A stretch of DNA of 64,000 bases from Thereva unica. Lineage: Eukaryota > Arthropoda > Insecta > Diptera > Therevidae. The position numbers and the translations under genes were made by a program. Under the pieces are notes generated by a model that saw nothing but the letters and a program-made list of their open reading frames with translations, ran no database searches and was not told where the DNA came from. The DNA lies in assembly GCA_949987705.1 (NCBI GenBank), contig OX465282.1, positions 129,600,310 through 129,664,309 on the forward strand, given 5' to 3'. Positions 21,384-32,115 of the stretch are shown here, one piece after another (the stretch's first letter is position 1; each line of letters begins with the position of its first letter).

Positions 21384-24300
21384 TTCTAGCGAAACGCAAA
21401 GAAATGTTGATGAAAGACGGTAGGTGTTTCAGGTGCGTAAGAAAAGGCCATTCTGCAAAAGGATGTAAAAACCGGTTTCTGAAGTGTAAAAAATGCGGTG
21501 GATTTCACGCTACTTGTATGTGTGATCCTTCATACAATAAATCGAAGGCTGGCAGTCGGACTGAATCGAAAAAGGTTGAGGTAGTAGCAGTTGGAGATTC
21601 ATCAAATTCTTCGACTCAATCTCTGTGTGCCACCAATCTCTGTGCCGCTGACGTTTACTTGCAGACTGCGTGCGCTTTGATTTCGGCTCCTGTAGAATCA
21701 ACTGCATTGTACGTTCGTCTCATCTTAGACGGTGGAAGCCAAATGTCTTTTGTTAGATCTAGTGTAGCACGGAAATTAAATCTGCCAATTGTGGGATATC
21801 ATAACATTAGCGTCGTTCCGTTTGGTAGCGTTCATAACGTCCCAAGCCAAATGTGTAATCGCGTTCGCTTGCTGTTAAAAAGCCAACATGATGCAGAAAG
21901 GACTATGGTTATCGAAGCAATCGAAGTACCAAACATATGTATTGATATCTTGAAGGTGCCAGATGCTAAGGATCGAAGTTTCCACAAATTAAAGCTAGCG
22001 GACGCTCATGTTCTTGATTGTCCACTAGAGGAAGGCATATCAGTGCTTTTGGGAGCTGATCAATACTGGAGCTTTGTGACTGGAGAGACTATACGTTTGA
22101 CAGGTAATTTAGTTGCTGCGAAAACAATTTTAGGTTGGACACTGCAAGGGCCAGCGCCCAATGGACGCATGTGGGAAAGACCTGTTGCTCTTCACGCTGG
22201 TTTACTTCAAGATGTACATGCATTTTGGGATCTCGAGACGATAGGCATAAAGTGTGAGAACAACGCAATCTCCAGCAAGTTTGTAACACAGAACAGCGTT
22301 AAGTTAAAAGGCGGCAGATATGAAGTTTCCTTACCTTGGAGAAAAGGTATGAGTCCACTCGAAAGTAATCGCGGAAATGCTATGTCAAGGTTGAAATCAC
22401 TTGTTAGACGGCTATCGAAGGATCACAGCAAATTCCAAGAGTATGATAGTGAAGTGCAACAGCTTGTTACAAACGGTTACGCTGAAAGGGTGTTGGAAGA
22501 GAATCAAGGTGAGAACATTTACTATATGCCACATAGACCCGTTTACAGGTACGATAAAAGCTCCACGAAGGTGCGAATTGTTTTCGATGCGTCATCCTGT
22601 GCGGCTGGTTCAACATCTTTAAATGACCATCTCGAAACTGGAGAAAACTTGCTGCCAGACGTGTTGAAGATCCTGTTGAATTTCAGACGTGGACGAATAG
22701 GCCTGGTTGCTGATATCGAAAAGGCTTTTCTGCAAATTTCTCTGAATGAACGCGATAGAGACAGTCACAGATTTTATTGGCTCACCAACGGATGTTGTAA
22801 TCAAGGGGAAAGCTGCGATACCGTACAGACTTATCGAATGACTAGAGTGACGTTTGGAGTCACCTGCAGCCCGTACTTGCTTGGTGCTACAATACAACAT
22901 CATTTGGATAAGCAAAGCGAAAATTACCCCGAAGTCTGTTCTCTTCTAAAGCAAGGATTTTATATGGACGATTTAGTCGTGAGTGCTGATAGTACAAAGG
23001 AGGCCGAGCTAATTTACAACGACGCGACTGCGGTGCTGGAAGCTGCAAGTCTACCTTTAAGAAAGTGGAATTCCAATTCCTTACCACTTCGTCATCATAT
23101 AGCTAATGAGAATTTTCCAACTATGCAAAAGGTTCTTGGTATCAAATGGTGTATTTTATCGGATGAACTTTCTGTTGATGTACAACCTATTGAAAAAGTT
23201 ATGAAGACTTCAGTAAACATTGGAACGAAAAGGAATTTATTGCAGGTAATCGCAAAGTTTTTTGATCCGTTTGGTATTCTTGGCCCTTTTTTAGTAAAAT
23301 TTAAGGTTCTATTTCAACAACTCTGGCGCCTAAAGATTGACTGGGACGAGAAAATTCCTGATGAATACAATCAAATTTGGAACGCACTTTACACTGAGTT
23401 GCCTACACTAGCGGATTTGGCCATTCAACGCTCGCTTGCAGAAGATTTCTCCGTTAAAGAATACCAAGTTCACGTTTTCGCGGATGCCAGTGAACGAGCC
23501 TACGGTGCTGTAGCCTACTTACGTACAGTTGGGACTCAAGGAAAGGTATCAGTTCGTTTCTTGTGCTCCAAGAACCGAGTAGCACCCCTCTCAAAGGGAG
23601 GAGAAAGGGAGTTAACGTTGCCACGTCTTGAGCAAACAGCTGCTCTTATAGCTGCAAGATTGTTATTGTATATCAGACAAAATTTGAGAATAGTCGTTCA
23701 TGAAGAATGGCTATGGACAGACTCCTCTATCGCTCTACATTGGATTTTGGGTGAAAATCGGCGCTGGAAACCTTACGTAGCTCATAGAGTAAAGGAGATT
23801 CGATCTATCAGTAGTAAGTCCAAGTGGCGTCATTGTCCAGGCAGAGAGAATCCCGCTGACTTATTGACAAGGGGTTTGAGTGCGACGTCGTTGCTGAATT
23901 CTTCATTATGGTTGTCAGGTCCACCTTGGCTTAGAGAGAGCTCCAACTATTGGCCTGCTGTAGACTACGGAGTGGATGAGTCGATTTTATGTACGAATTT
24001 GGTTGCTGAAGTATGTGAAGAAGGTGCAACGGATGTGGGTTTGCCAATTGAATATACTCCCATCATAAATATTAGCGACTTCAGTAGCTGGACGCGTCTA
24101 CTAAGAGTGACTGCATATGTATTTCGTTTTGTAGACCTCTGCCGAGAAAAACAACGGTTGGAGCCCAATTTAACGGCGGACGACATTGAACGGGCTGAAG
24201 ACTATTGGATTAGCTACGCTCAACAAAAAAGCTATCCGGAAGAAATTAAAGAATTACGAAGCGGTCGAGGTATACCAGTTTCTTCTAAAATATTAATGTT

Positions 24301-25534
24301 GAATCCATTTTTAGATAATCGCGGGTTCCTTCGAGTTGGAGGACGCTTGCAATCCGCAGCTGAAGGTGAAAATCAAGCGCATCCCCGTATCTTGTCGAAG
24401 GAGTCAAATGTCAGCCGGCTTTTAGTTAAGGAAGCTCATGTGAGGGCCTTCCACGGAGGAGCCTCCTTAGTACTCTCAAGACTGCGCGAAAAATTCTGGA
24501 TACCAAGAGGAAGGCAGTTGGTGAAAACCATCGAAAAAAGCTGCACTATCTGCAAAATACTTCGAGGTAAACCTGTGACGCAGCCCTTTGCTCCCCTTCC
24601 GCGGGATCGAGTCCTCGATGCGCGTCCTTTTAACGTAACAGGTCTTGACTTCGCTGGACCACTCTACACCAAGGATTCGCAAGGGCAGAAAAGAAAAGTC
24701 TATATCCTTCTATTCACGTGTGCGTCAGTGCGAGCCGTTCATCTAGAGCTTACCGATGACTTGTCGACCGAAAGTGCATTACTTGCTTTTAGACGTTTTG
24801 TTGCACGACGAGGAGCGCCTGGTGTTATCTATTCAGACAATGCGACCACCTTCAAAAGAGCCGCGTTAGAGATACGAAAATTGAAGGAATTTAGTAACGA
24901 CAGCAAAATACATGATTTTTTAGGAAATCACGGAACGCGATGGAAATTCATTGTTGCAAAAGCTCCCTGGTGGGGAGGATTCTGGGAAAGACTTGTCAAG
25001 ACTGTGAAAGAAGCACTCAAAGCTGCCATCGGAAGGACATCATTATCAAAAGATGAGTTGCACACACTGCTGACCGAGATAGAAGATGTAGTGAATTCCA
25101 GGCCATTGACTTATTGTGGTGACGACCCTCTGGACTTAACCCCTTTAACTCCTGCTCACTTTTTGAATTTGCCGAACATGTCTGCTCCAAGAAGAGATGA
25201 CAGTTACAAAATCACCGGTGGAGAAGTTCGTCAGCTGTGGAAGGATCGATTGCGCACTTTTTGCTACTTCAAAAAAAGGTGGCGAAACGAATATCTTTGC
25301 CAACTAAGGTCCATGCATTATGAAAAACGTCCACCCTCTTCAAATTTGAGCCCCGGCGACGTGGTCATTCTGGAGGAAAAATCACTGCCACGTACATTTT
25401 GGAATTTGGCTGTTGTGGAAGAAGTTTACGTGGGACGAGATGGTAAGATTCGAGCCTGTCAAATACGTCTGGCAACAGGGAAAAGGCTTAAACGACCAGT
25501 ACAATTATTATATCCCTTGGAAATTTCATCTTAA
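21281..25534 (+). CDS. pol: BEL/Pao pol: zinc knuckles, protease, reverse transcriptase, RNase H, integrase
   Basis: A 1417-aa uninterrupted frame. Domains in order: a CCHC zinc knuckle at residues 49-62 (CFRCVRKGHSAKGC); a second Cys/His cluster at 69-79; a DUF1758-type aspartic protease with LDGGS at 149-153, where D-S/T-G is usual; reverse transcriptase with YMDD at 561-564; Pao-type RNase H beginning HVFADAS at 731 with LWTDSS further on; integrase with zinc ligands H1053, H1058, C1088 and C1091 and catalytic D1123, D1186 and E1236; then a DUF5641-type C-terminal domain (LSPGDVVILEE). All key polymerase and integrase residues are present and no internal stop is seen, so the enzyme part appears intact. 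The true start is upstream in the gag frame; the first in-frame ATG is arbitrary. Antisense frames inside it are shadows. Confidence 0.93.
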   Translation: MQNRSRAVHCWYRKYCFFFCQNSSHPSRECTSNIVLAKRKEMLMKDGRCFRCVRKGHSAKGCKNRFLKCKKCGGFHATCMCDPSYNKSKAGSRTESKKVEVVAVGDSSNSSTQSLCATNLCAADVYLQTACALISAPVESTALYVRLILDGGSQMSFVRSSVARKLNLPIVGYHNISVVPFGSVHNVPSQMCNRVRLLLKSQHDAERTMVIEAIEVPNICIDILKVPDAKDRSFHKLKLADAHVLDCPLEEGISVLLGADQYWSFVTGETIRLTGNLVAAKTILGWTLQGPAPNGRMWERPVALHAGLLQDVHAFWDLETIGIKCENNAISSKFVTQNSVKLKGGRYEVSLPWRKGMSPLESNRGNAMSRLKSLVRRLSKDHSKFQEYDSEVQQLVTNGYAERVLEENQGENIYYMPHRPVYRYDKSSTKVRIVFDASSCAAGSTSLNDHLETGENLLPDVLKILLNFRRGRIGLVADIEKAFLQISLNERDRDSHRFYWLTNGCCNQGESCDTVQTYRMTRVTFGVTCSPYLLGATIQHHLDKQSENYPEVCSLLKQGFYMDDLVVSADSTKEAELIYNDATAVLEAASLPLRKWNSNSLPLRHHIANENFPTMQKVLGIKWCILSDELSVDVQPIEKVMKTSVNIGTKRNLLQVIAKFFDPFGILGPFLVKFKVLFQQLWRLKIDWDEKIPDEYNQIWNALYTELPTLADLAIQRSLAEDFSVKEYQVHVFADASERAYGAVAYLRTVGTQGKVSVRFLCSKNRVAPLSKGGERELTLPRLEQTAALIAARLLLYIRQNLRIVVHEEWLWTDSSIALHWILGENRRWKPYVAHRVKEIRSISSKSKWRHCPGRENPADLLTRGLSATSLLNSSLWLSGPPWLRESSNYWPAVDYGVDESILCTNLVAEVCEEGATDVGLPIEYTPIINISDFSSWTRLLRVTAYVFRFVDLCREKQRLEPNLTADDIERAEDYWISYAQQKSYPEEIKELRSGRGIPVSSKILMLNPFLDNRGFLRVGGRLQSAAEGENQAHPRILSKESNVSRLLVKEAHVRAFHGGASLVLSRLREKFWIPRGRQLVKTIEKSCTICKILRGKPVTQPFAPLPRDRVLDARPFNVTGLDFAGPLYTKDSQGQKRKVYILLFTCASVRAVHLELTDDLSTESALLAFRRFVARRGAPGVIYSDNATTFKRAALEIRKLKEFSNDSKIHDFLGNHGTRWKFIVAKAPWWGGFWERLVKTVKEALKAAIGRTSLSKDELHTLLTEIEDVVNSRPLTYCGDDPLDLTPLTPAHFLNLPNMSAPRRDDSYKITGGEVRQLWKDRLRTFCYFKKRWRNEYLCQLRSMHYEKRPPSSNLSPGDVVILEEKSLPRTFWNLAVVEEVYVGRDGKIRACQIRLATGKRLKRPVQLLYPLEISS

Positions 25535-25545
25535 TTGCAGTTTCG

Positions 25546-25763
25546 CCCGGCCGGAGGATGTAGACAATAGAACAAAACCGATAAGTCCGCTATTCCTCAT
25601 GGGCATTTCTGACACCCAGAGTGGATCAGTCTATTATAAAGTAGTCTTATTCTAGCTTTCGTAAAGATCGGATCGCATTATAAATAAATCAAGTAATAAA
25701 CATTTTTATATTTAATCGGACCCGGTGTTTTAATAACGACGTTGTTGACGTATATTTTCAACA
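25546..25763 (+). repeat. polypurine tract and 3' LTR of the BEL/Pao element
   Basis: CGGCCGGAGGA precedes the LTR, which starts TGTAGACAATAG (25559) and ends TTTTCAACA (25763), 205 bp with TG...CA ends. It matches the 5' LTR except for its first 7 bp. Confidence 0.88.
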
Positions 25764-26553
25764 TATGGTATAAGTACTTCCAAAACACATTCTATGGAAG
25801 GAAAAAAAAGGTAGTACTTCCCCGTCTAGGCCATCGCCATGTTGATGTAATGTATTTTTTATACTGGGTGCAGAAGTACTTTTAGAAGTACTTTTTAAAG
25901 TACTTCTTTTCCCTACTGGGATTTGTTATTTTCTGTTTGTATACTAACTTTTGACTCCATGTTTTAGAACATATATACTTTTCCAATGCGTCATACTTAA
26001 ACTCCCTAATTTTTTAACTTTATTATAATAAGTAATTAAACACTGATATACGAAGTATACTTTTGCTTCAAAAGATTCCCGTTACTATTTGTTTCTTAGG
26101 GAATAACCACCTTAGAAGTAGAAAATGGCCGGTATATACTAACTTTTGACACTGACGCTACATCACTTTTCTTTTTCAGTCTATTTTTCGTGTTGGATAT
26201 TTTTTTTACTATGATATCGTTTTTAAATTTTTCTTTAAAATTAATTGTTATTTCCTTTATTGCTTTAATTTTATGAAAGGCAGTTTTATTTCTGCAACAA
26301 ATTTTTGATACTTTTTTAATTGTTTTACCATATCCTCACATTTTCTCTCTCTTCAGTTGCCTCGACTTGGCTAACTTGGATAAGCTTTTGAAATGATCTC
26401 AGTTAGTTGAGAATATTCCCATAAGCAGATTCTCAACTTTTTGCATTTGAAAATGAGATTGAGATCAGAGTTTTTGCTCGATCACACAAATAGAGTAAAA
26501 GGTCCATCTCTCAGTCTCCGAGATCGATCTCATTTTTTGCATACGACCCAATG

Positions 26554-28879
26554 TTCTTCTGTAGGAATTTGAGTTTCTTCTAATTAAACAAAGTGACTCG
26601 AATTCCACTCCCTTAAAGTTATCAATCTCTTGGCATACATTATACAGTGCTGTCATCCCAGTTTCTTACTACTATAAATTCACAAATTTATGAATTCACA
26701 AATTATAATGGCTTTCGAAAGCAATGAAAAAGAGAACGTCTTAGATACACAGTTTTCTGGTAGTGTATTCGTCGCGTCGGTCCGAAACCGCATATTTGGG
26801 AACCAATCAGTTTGGTGCTGAAGACGCTGGTCGGAATCTAATCAAATATACCCAAACCTGGTGATCCATACCAACATACCTATGACAAACTTGGTTTCTT
26901 CCTGGCACGTCGCCAGAGAAATGTTAAAGTGGTAAATATCCTAAAAGCGCCCTAATTTACCATCTACGAAAGTTTCCTTCACGTTTTTGGACACTACCCC
27001 CGTGGCAGCAGGGCGCAGGGTCGACGAACTGCAATGATTGGCAGCACTGAATAGCTCAAAAGAAAATAATAGAACCACAGACTTAACAAATAGTTTGGTC
27101 TGCGATAGAACGCTCCCCACAGATCTCATGAAGACCTCACATCAAAGCCAGTGCTTAGTTTTCCTTACAAATTTCATTAGTTTAGAAAATTTTATTCTAA
27201 TATCATAAAAATGTGAAATTTTATGCTGAAAAACAGTTCTATTCTCTTAATGCCTAGTTTAATCCGCATTCCACAGCTCACTTGAACAGGTTCTTCTTAT
27301 TATTTAGTGTTAAGCAAAGCCAGAGCAAAACCATTACTCAAACAACAAACCTTAACAAAACTTTGCGTAAATTTAAAATACACTGAAAACGCTTGTAGCC
27401 TACGACATCATAACCAAATCTAATCAATTCAAATAATAAGAGCGCCCTTAACAAAATCGATTGACCTCTTCCCAGGATGATATCCTGGGAATTGGAGAAT
27501 CGAGAGAATAGCAGAGTTAATCAGAATCACGTTACGCAAACAACACTTGTCTTGCAATCCATTATCAGAAAACTTTATCATGGAAATCCTTTCCTCACAG
27601 GCACTTGAAGGATAAATATTTGCAGAACTGCTGTACAGAGAGATGAAGAATCCTGTGAATTTCCCACCCCATGCTCCTGCTCCTTTATTTGTCCTGATAT
27701 TATAAGCCCATTTACGGCAGTTTATTGTATGATTTGTTTAACTTGAGTTCAAGTATAGTAGTAGACATTTGTTTAGTTTTATCAGAAATGTTTATCTGGA
27801 TGTAATGATGCTCCGTGAAAATTAATTTACTATTATTTTTTTTTTACTACAAAAAATTGCGCTTCAGGTAAGGAGCTTCACTCGTAAAACACAGAAATTC
27901 TAGGGAAACAAGTCTAAGGGTGGAATTAAGTTTCTTGGAAAAAGAAGTTTACTATAAGCGCTCCTAGGTTCGATGGAAATATGAGGGGTTTATGTAGAAA
28001 AGGTATTTGCCGGGTATACTAGAAAGAACAACAGATTTAATCCTCAGGTACTTTATTTCTGAGAAAGTAGAAAAAGTAGTGACCTTAATCGGCACTAATA
28101 GATAGATTCCACTTTGTTGAAATGGTATTTATTGATTGTTGTAAAACGTTGTTTTATTTGCTATTTGCTTCTTACTTCGAGATACAGTCTATTTATTTAT
28201 TTATCTTATTTAGTATCTACTTATTGAGGAAGTACACAAGAACCACATCTTTTAGAGTACAGGACAAACGGAAAAAGAAAACTAGCCTTAAACAAATAAT
28301 ACTACAAACTAGTGAAGAATTAAGAGAAAAGAAAATTATAGGAGATAGAGAAGTTGAGTAGATAGGAAAAGAAAAGGAGAGAAACAAAAAACTAAAGAAT
28401 AGGTGAGGAAGACGAAGAGAGAAAAGTAGATGGTTGCTTTCTGAAAGCGGCTGCTGTACCTATGCGTTTGGAACGCTATTTTAGTTGTATACACAAAGAA
28501 GGAGAGACTACCAATTAGTGACAAATTAGCAGGATTCAGGAATTCAATTGATCTCGGGGACTGTAAAGGATCTGGAATGTGGGAGAGGTAGACATGACTT
28601 TTAGCACAGAATACTGAATGTAAGAGAACCAGTGCCATGATGTCTAGAAAAAGAAAAATTTAATGACCTAATAAAGAATTTTATACATCAGACAAATGAT
28701 CCGAAAGTCTCAATTCAAAAATATACCGCAAACAATCATTAAATGTTACCTTAAGACGCCATATAGAAAATGTGGCTACATGAGAGTTTTAACCAGCTTG
28801 GTACGAAAAGATTACAACACAGCGAAAGTGTTCGCAATGTGCCATAGATCTTTGAGCAGCAGCATAGTCTGTCATTATA
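26554..28879. other. no gene seen
   Basis: AT-rich non-coding DNA. One perfect 10-bp stem with a 3-base loop (TTCCCAGGATGATATCCTGG and continuing) lies at about 27471-27493. Frames of 60-100 aa on both strands show no known motifs. Confidence 0.4.
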
Positions 28880-30436
28880 GTCCAATCAATCTACGGAAAT
28901 TCTCCAGGCAATTGAAGGCAGGAAACAAAAAATATGAGTGTGTAGAACAATTAATGGTAAAGCAGCTGGAAAAGATGGCATCCCGCCAGAATTGTTGAAA
29001 GCCGACTCAAACCTCATTGCAAATGCGCTTCAGTCAATCCTAGATATAGCATGGAACACCTGTACCTTTCCGGAGGATTGGACGGAAGGTATCATAGTCA
29101 AAATACCAAAAAAGGGGGACCTAACAATATGCGACAACTGGAGAGGTATCTGTTTATTATCTACTGTGGGCAAAATTTTGTCCCATATATTACTATCTAG
29201 GATAAGTGAGGCATTTGACCGAACGCTTAGGAGGCAGCAGGCCGGATTCAGGAAGGGCCGCTCCTGTATTGATCATATTAACACCTTGAGAATAATAGTG
29301 GAGCAGTCTACTGAATTCCGATCCCCCCTTTACCTTGCTTTCGTAGATTATGAGAAAGCGTTCGACTCGGTTAATAGGAGCTTCATTTGGCAGGCACTAC
29401 GGCGACGTGGACTGCCTGATAAAATAATAGAATTGATAAAAGCCCTATATAACAATTCCAAATGCAGAGTTCTCCATAATGGAAAATTATCCGACAGCTT
29501 TGAGGTGAGCTCAGGAGTACGACAAGGATGCCTACTTTCACCATTACTATTTCTTATAGTAATAAATGACATCCTTGTCAGCACTCTAGATAATAGAACA
29601 GGCGGCATACAATGGGGTTTGGTAGACCGCCTTAAGGATCTCGACTACGCCGATGATATCTGTTTGCTGGCCCACAGACACCAGGACCTCAAAAATATGT
29701 TAAACAATTTGGCAACAGAAAGTAGTCCAGCAGGCTTAAGGCTAAATCCGACTAAAACTAAAGAAATGCGGATAAATGCAAACACCATTGAACGGGCAGC
29801 GCTGAATAACCGTGACGTGGAACTGGTAAATAAATTCTGCTACCTCGGTAATAATACTATTACCGAAAATGGTGGGGCAGAAGAAGACGTAAGTTCCAGA
29901 ATAAATAAAGCACGAGGCGCATATGCATGCCTGTCCCACATATGGAGATCAACGGTGATCTCCACTAACACCAAATTGCGGCTGTTCAACTCCAACGTTA
30001 AGGCAGTTCTTTTGTATGGTTGCGAAACATGGAAAGTCACCCAATTCATCACAGGGCGCCTACAAGTCTTCATCAACAGATGCCTTCGTCGTATCCTAAA
30101 AATCCGCTGGCAAGATAGAATTTCAAATGAAGAACTATGGCGCCGTGCCGGCCAAGAAAGGATAGACGACCAAATCAGGCGAAGGAAATGGAATTGGGTT
30201 GGCCACACTTTGCGACGCGAAAACGAAAATCTAGCCAAACAGGATACGCAAGGTTCCCGTCGAGTAGGAAGACCTAGAACAACGTGGAGGAGAACCCTAC
30301 TAGCAGAAGCCGCAACAACTGGGAGATCCTGGTCGGAGCTAAGAGCTGTCGCGCAAAACAGAGTCCGCTGGAGGGCAACTGTTTCCGTCCTATGTCCCAT
30401 GAGGGATTAAAGGAGTTTAAGAAGAAGAAGAAGAAC
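28880..30436 (+). pseudogene. RTE-type LINE, reverse-transcriptase ORF, 5'-truncated
   Basis: The frame 28938-30410 (490 aa) begins inside the polymerase N-terminus (AAGKDGIPPELLKAD). It carries RT motifs FVDYEKAFDSV with catalytic D137, GVRQGCLLSPLLF, and YADD at residues 237-240. It continues into the thumb and a C-terminal region with RWQDRISNEELWRRAGQ and RRRKWNWVGHTLRR, typical of RTE-like LINEs. The apurinic endonuclease half is missing and the preceding sequence is in another frame. The 3' end is a (AAG)n run at about 30419-30436. A second, shorter copy lies at 57930-58440. The RT frame itself has no stop, so the copy is fairly young. Confidence 0.88.
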
Positions 30437-30636
30437 AATTAATTTGAGGAAAGATAGCGTGTTTTTCCGGAATTTCATTGGCGAACCTAACCTAAAAAAT
30501 TCGCGAAAGTAAAAAAACGGTTTTTCGCTAATAAAACAAAAAGTTGAGTTCGAATCCGAAAAAGTTAAATGAGAACGTTGTAGGTAAATTATATTTCGAT
30601 TGATGTGTTATGAAATATTGATTAGGATATTTAAGG
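30437..30636. other. short unassigned gap
   Basis: No motif beyond a short CCTAACCTAA near 30486. Confidence 0.3.
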
Positions 30637-31290
30637 ATGAGTGCTGGTCTTATTAGGATTCAATTCGAGGAAATTGGAAGAGCTCCTCTCATTTATTTGG
30701 GAAAGAATATTTTTAAGTATAGAGATGCAAAATCTGATAATGCTAGGAGGACAAGAGGTATACAACTGAAGGTCTCCAGCATACAGAGGAATCGTCGCCA
30801 TATAAGGAGAAAAGAAGAGGACCGAGAATTGAACCTTGCGGAACCCCTACATATACTGGTAGGAACAAAGGTACGACCCCGTCAAGGCGAACACACTGCA
30901 GCCTTTCTCACAGAAAAGAGGAGAAAAGTCTGATAGCGGAAGAAGAAAAAATACAAAATGTCTTATGTATGGAAAGCAAACGCGGGTGAACCACAGAGTC
31001 AAACGCGTTGGAAAAATCAAGAACTAGTCATGCTACATCACCCTGATCAAAGGCTGCACGAAGATCTGAAGTTACCTTCAATGCAGCAGTTTTCCAGCTA
31101 TGGTTTTTACGAAAGCTTGGAGTTTAGAAAGGAAATTGTAAGATTCAACATAGCGCGTGATCTGATCGAAGAGAATTTTCTCAAAAACTTTGGCATGGAA
31201 AGGAAGAATACTGAGAAGCTTACCAGTGATCAGATCTCCAGTTTGGAGAACTCTTTTAAGGCTTTTTAAACGTAACTGACTAGTGTCCAC
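30637..31290 (-). pseudogene. LINE reverse-transcriptase fragment (CR1/Jockey-type)
   Basis: On the minus strand, broken frames give in order KVFEKILFDQ (31200s), LVLDFSNAFDSVVHPRLL around 31000 (RT motif A region, after an in-frame stop), and GVPQGSILGPLLFSLY near 30830-30780. These are consecutive blocks of a non-LTR reverse transcriptase. Stops and frame changes between them show a decayed copy. No YADD block was found. Confidence 0.75.
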
Positions 31291-31380
31291 TGCCTGGCTT
31301 TAGCTAAAACCAGGGATTTACACAAGAAGTGAACAAGTGCTTTTCTCTCATTAGTCTACCCGCAGCTACGGTAACAGACG

Positions 31381-32115
31381 TTAAACGGGCAGCGTGCGGT
31401 CTCCTATGGACCAATGTCCCGTGACGACTGTAGTAATTTTGGCAATATTTCGTCGGGTCTGTTTAAGTGGTCCATTGTTTTTTCTTTGTTGTAAGTCAGC
31501 CAAGCGCCAGCAGCAGGTGGTGGTCAAAAATAACGTTCCCCTACCCCGACGCTCTCTGACGTCTTGGAGTTGTCGGTGAATTTTCGTGTATCGCATTTTC
31601 GCAGGACGTCCCTGTTTCTCCACTCTCTTCTTGAGAGTATTTCGACTGAGAAGTTCTTGCCAAAGGTCAATTTAGGGAGAAGTTAGTGTATGGCATAGCG
31701 ACCATACCTTCGGGTAGCAGATTCAATATATTGCTATGTTTGTCGGGTTTTGACTTCCAGGCATCGAATTCTCTCAGTCTGAGGGCACTAGCTAGATATA
31801 TGATGTGAAAATTAGGGAGGGAGAGGTAGGTGCTAGAGAACGTCAAGGGATTTTGTGGGGCATGCTCTCATGGCCTCTGTTAACCCTATTGTTGATGTTC
31901 TCTGGACCCTTCTAAAGTTTATGACGTTACAGGTCCTGTTCAGCGCTGTCCACCATACTACCGAACAATGGGCGTACCACAGCTGTATAAATCCACCGGA
32001 CCATCTTTGGATTAAGACCCCATCTTTTACCAAAAGTCATTTTACAGGCGCCTAATTTGGGCTGCGTCTTTATATTCTGAATGGTCCTAACTTTGCTCTT
32101 GTTGGTATAAATCAT
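31381..32115 (-). pseudogene. I/Jockey-type LINE C-terminal region
   Basis: On the minus strand, 32115..31833 encodes in two shifted frames WGLNPKMVRWIYTAVVRPLF and WWTALNRTCNVINFRRVQRT, the region just after the RT domain of I-type LINEs. 31623..31381 encodes the end of an RNase H-like domain (LKQTRRNIAKITTVVTGHW). Frameshifts separate the blocks. It lies back to back with the RT fragment at 31290..30637, but motif style suggests a different LINE clade. Confidence 0.7.

Larger units (their letters stand above)
19915..25763 (+). mobile_element. BEL/Pao LTR retrotransposon, near-complete
   Basis: The order is 5' LTR, primer-binding site, gag, pol (protease, reverse transcriptase, RNase H, integrase), polypurine tract, 3' LTR. 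The LTRs look identical over their 198 shared bases, implying a recent insertion. Two defects are visible. The first seven bases of the LTR (TGTAGAC in the 3' copy) are absent from the 5' copy. A one-base frame break in a run of 11 T at 21328-21338 separates gag from pol. Confidence 0.92.
19618..25924. mobile_element. palindromic AGTACT-rich MITE (level 3)
   Basis: AAATCCCAGTAGGGAAA at 19618-19634 is the exact reverse complement of 25908-25924. Inside both ends, AAGTACTT-type palindromes recur (around 19640, 19668, 19707 and 19720 on the left; 25771, 25813, 25873, 25885 and 25897 on the right). Without the BEL insertion the element is about 460 bp and has no coding capacity. Confidence 0.65.
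19042..26158. mobile_element. Tc1/mariner-like non-autonomous transposon (level 2)
   Basis: Inverted ends of about 35 bp lie at 19042-19076 and 26124-26158. They share AGTGTCA, AAGTTAGTATA or a close variant, and ACCGGCCATT, with about four differences. TA flanks both sides (19040-19041 and 26159-26160), as expected for Tc1/mariner. A further copy of the end motif, GTATACTAACTTTTGAC, lies internally at about 25938. Own sequence is 19077-19617 and 25925-26123, with no transposase frame. The palindromic MITE and the BEL element are inserted inside. Confidence 0.7.
18165..26553. mobile_element. outer DNA element of a four-level nest
   Basis: The left end CATTGGGTCGTATGCAAAAA (18165) is mirrored by TTTTTGCATACGACCCAATG ending at 26553. 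Further ATGCAAAAA / TTTTTGCAT motifs beside GAG/CTC-rich words recur near 18232, 18345 and 26440-26490, like subterminal transposase-binding repeats. Only about 1.2 kb of the element is its own sequence (18165-19041 and 26161-26553). The rest is the Tc1-like insertion. A transposase fragment at 19005-18730 lies in its left part. No target duplication is clear, so the superfamily is not assigned. Confidence 0.65.

Noticed and set aside
30540..30560. B box-like GTTCGAATCC
   Set aside because: No A box or cloverleaf could be formed around it.
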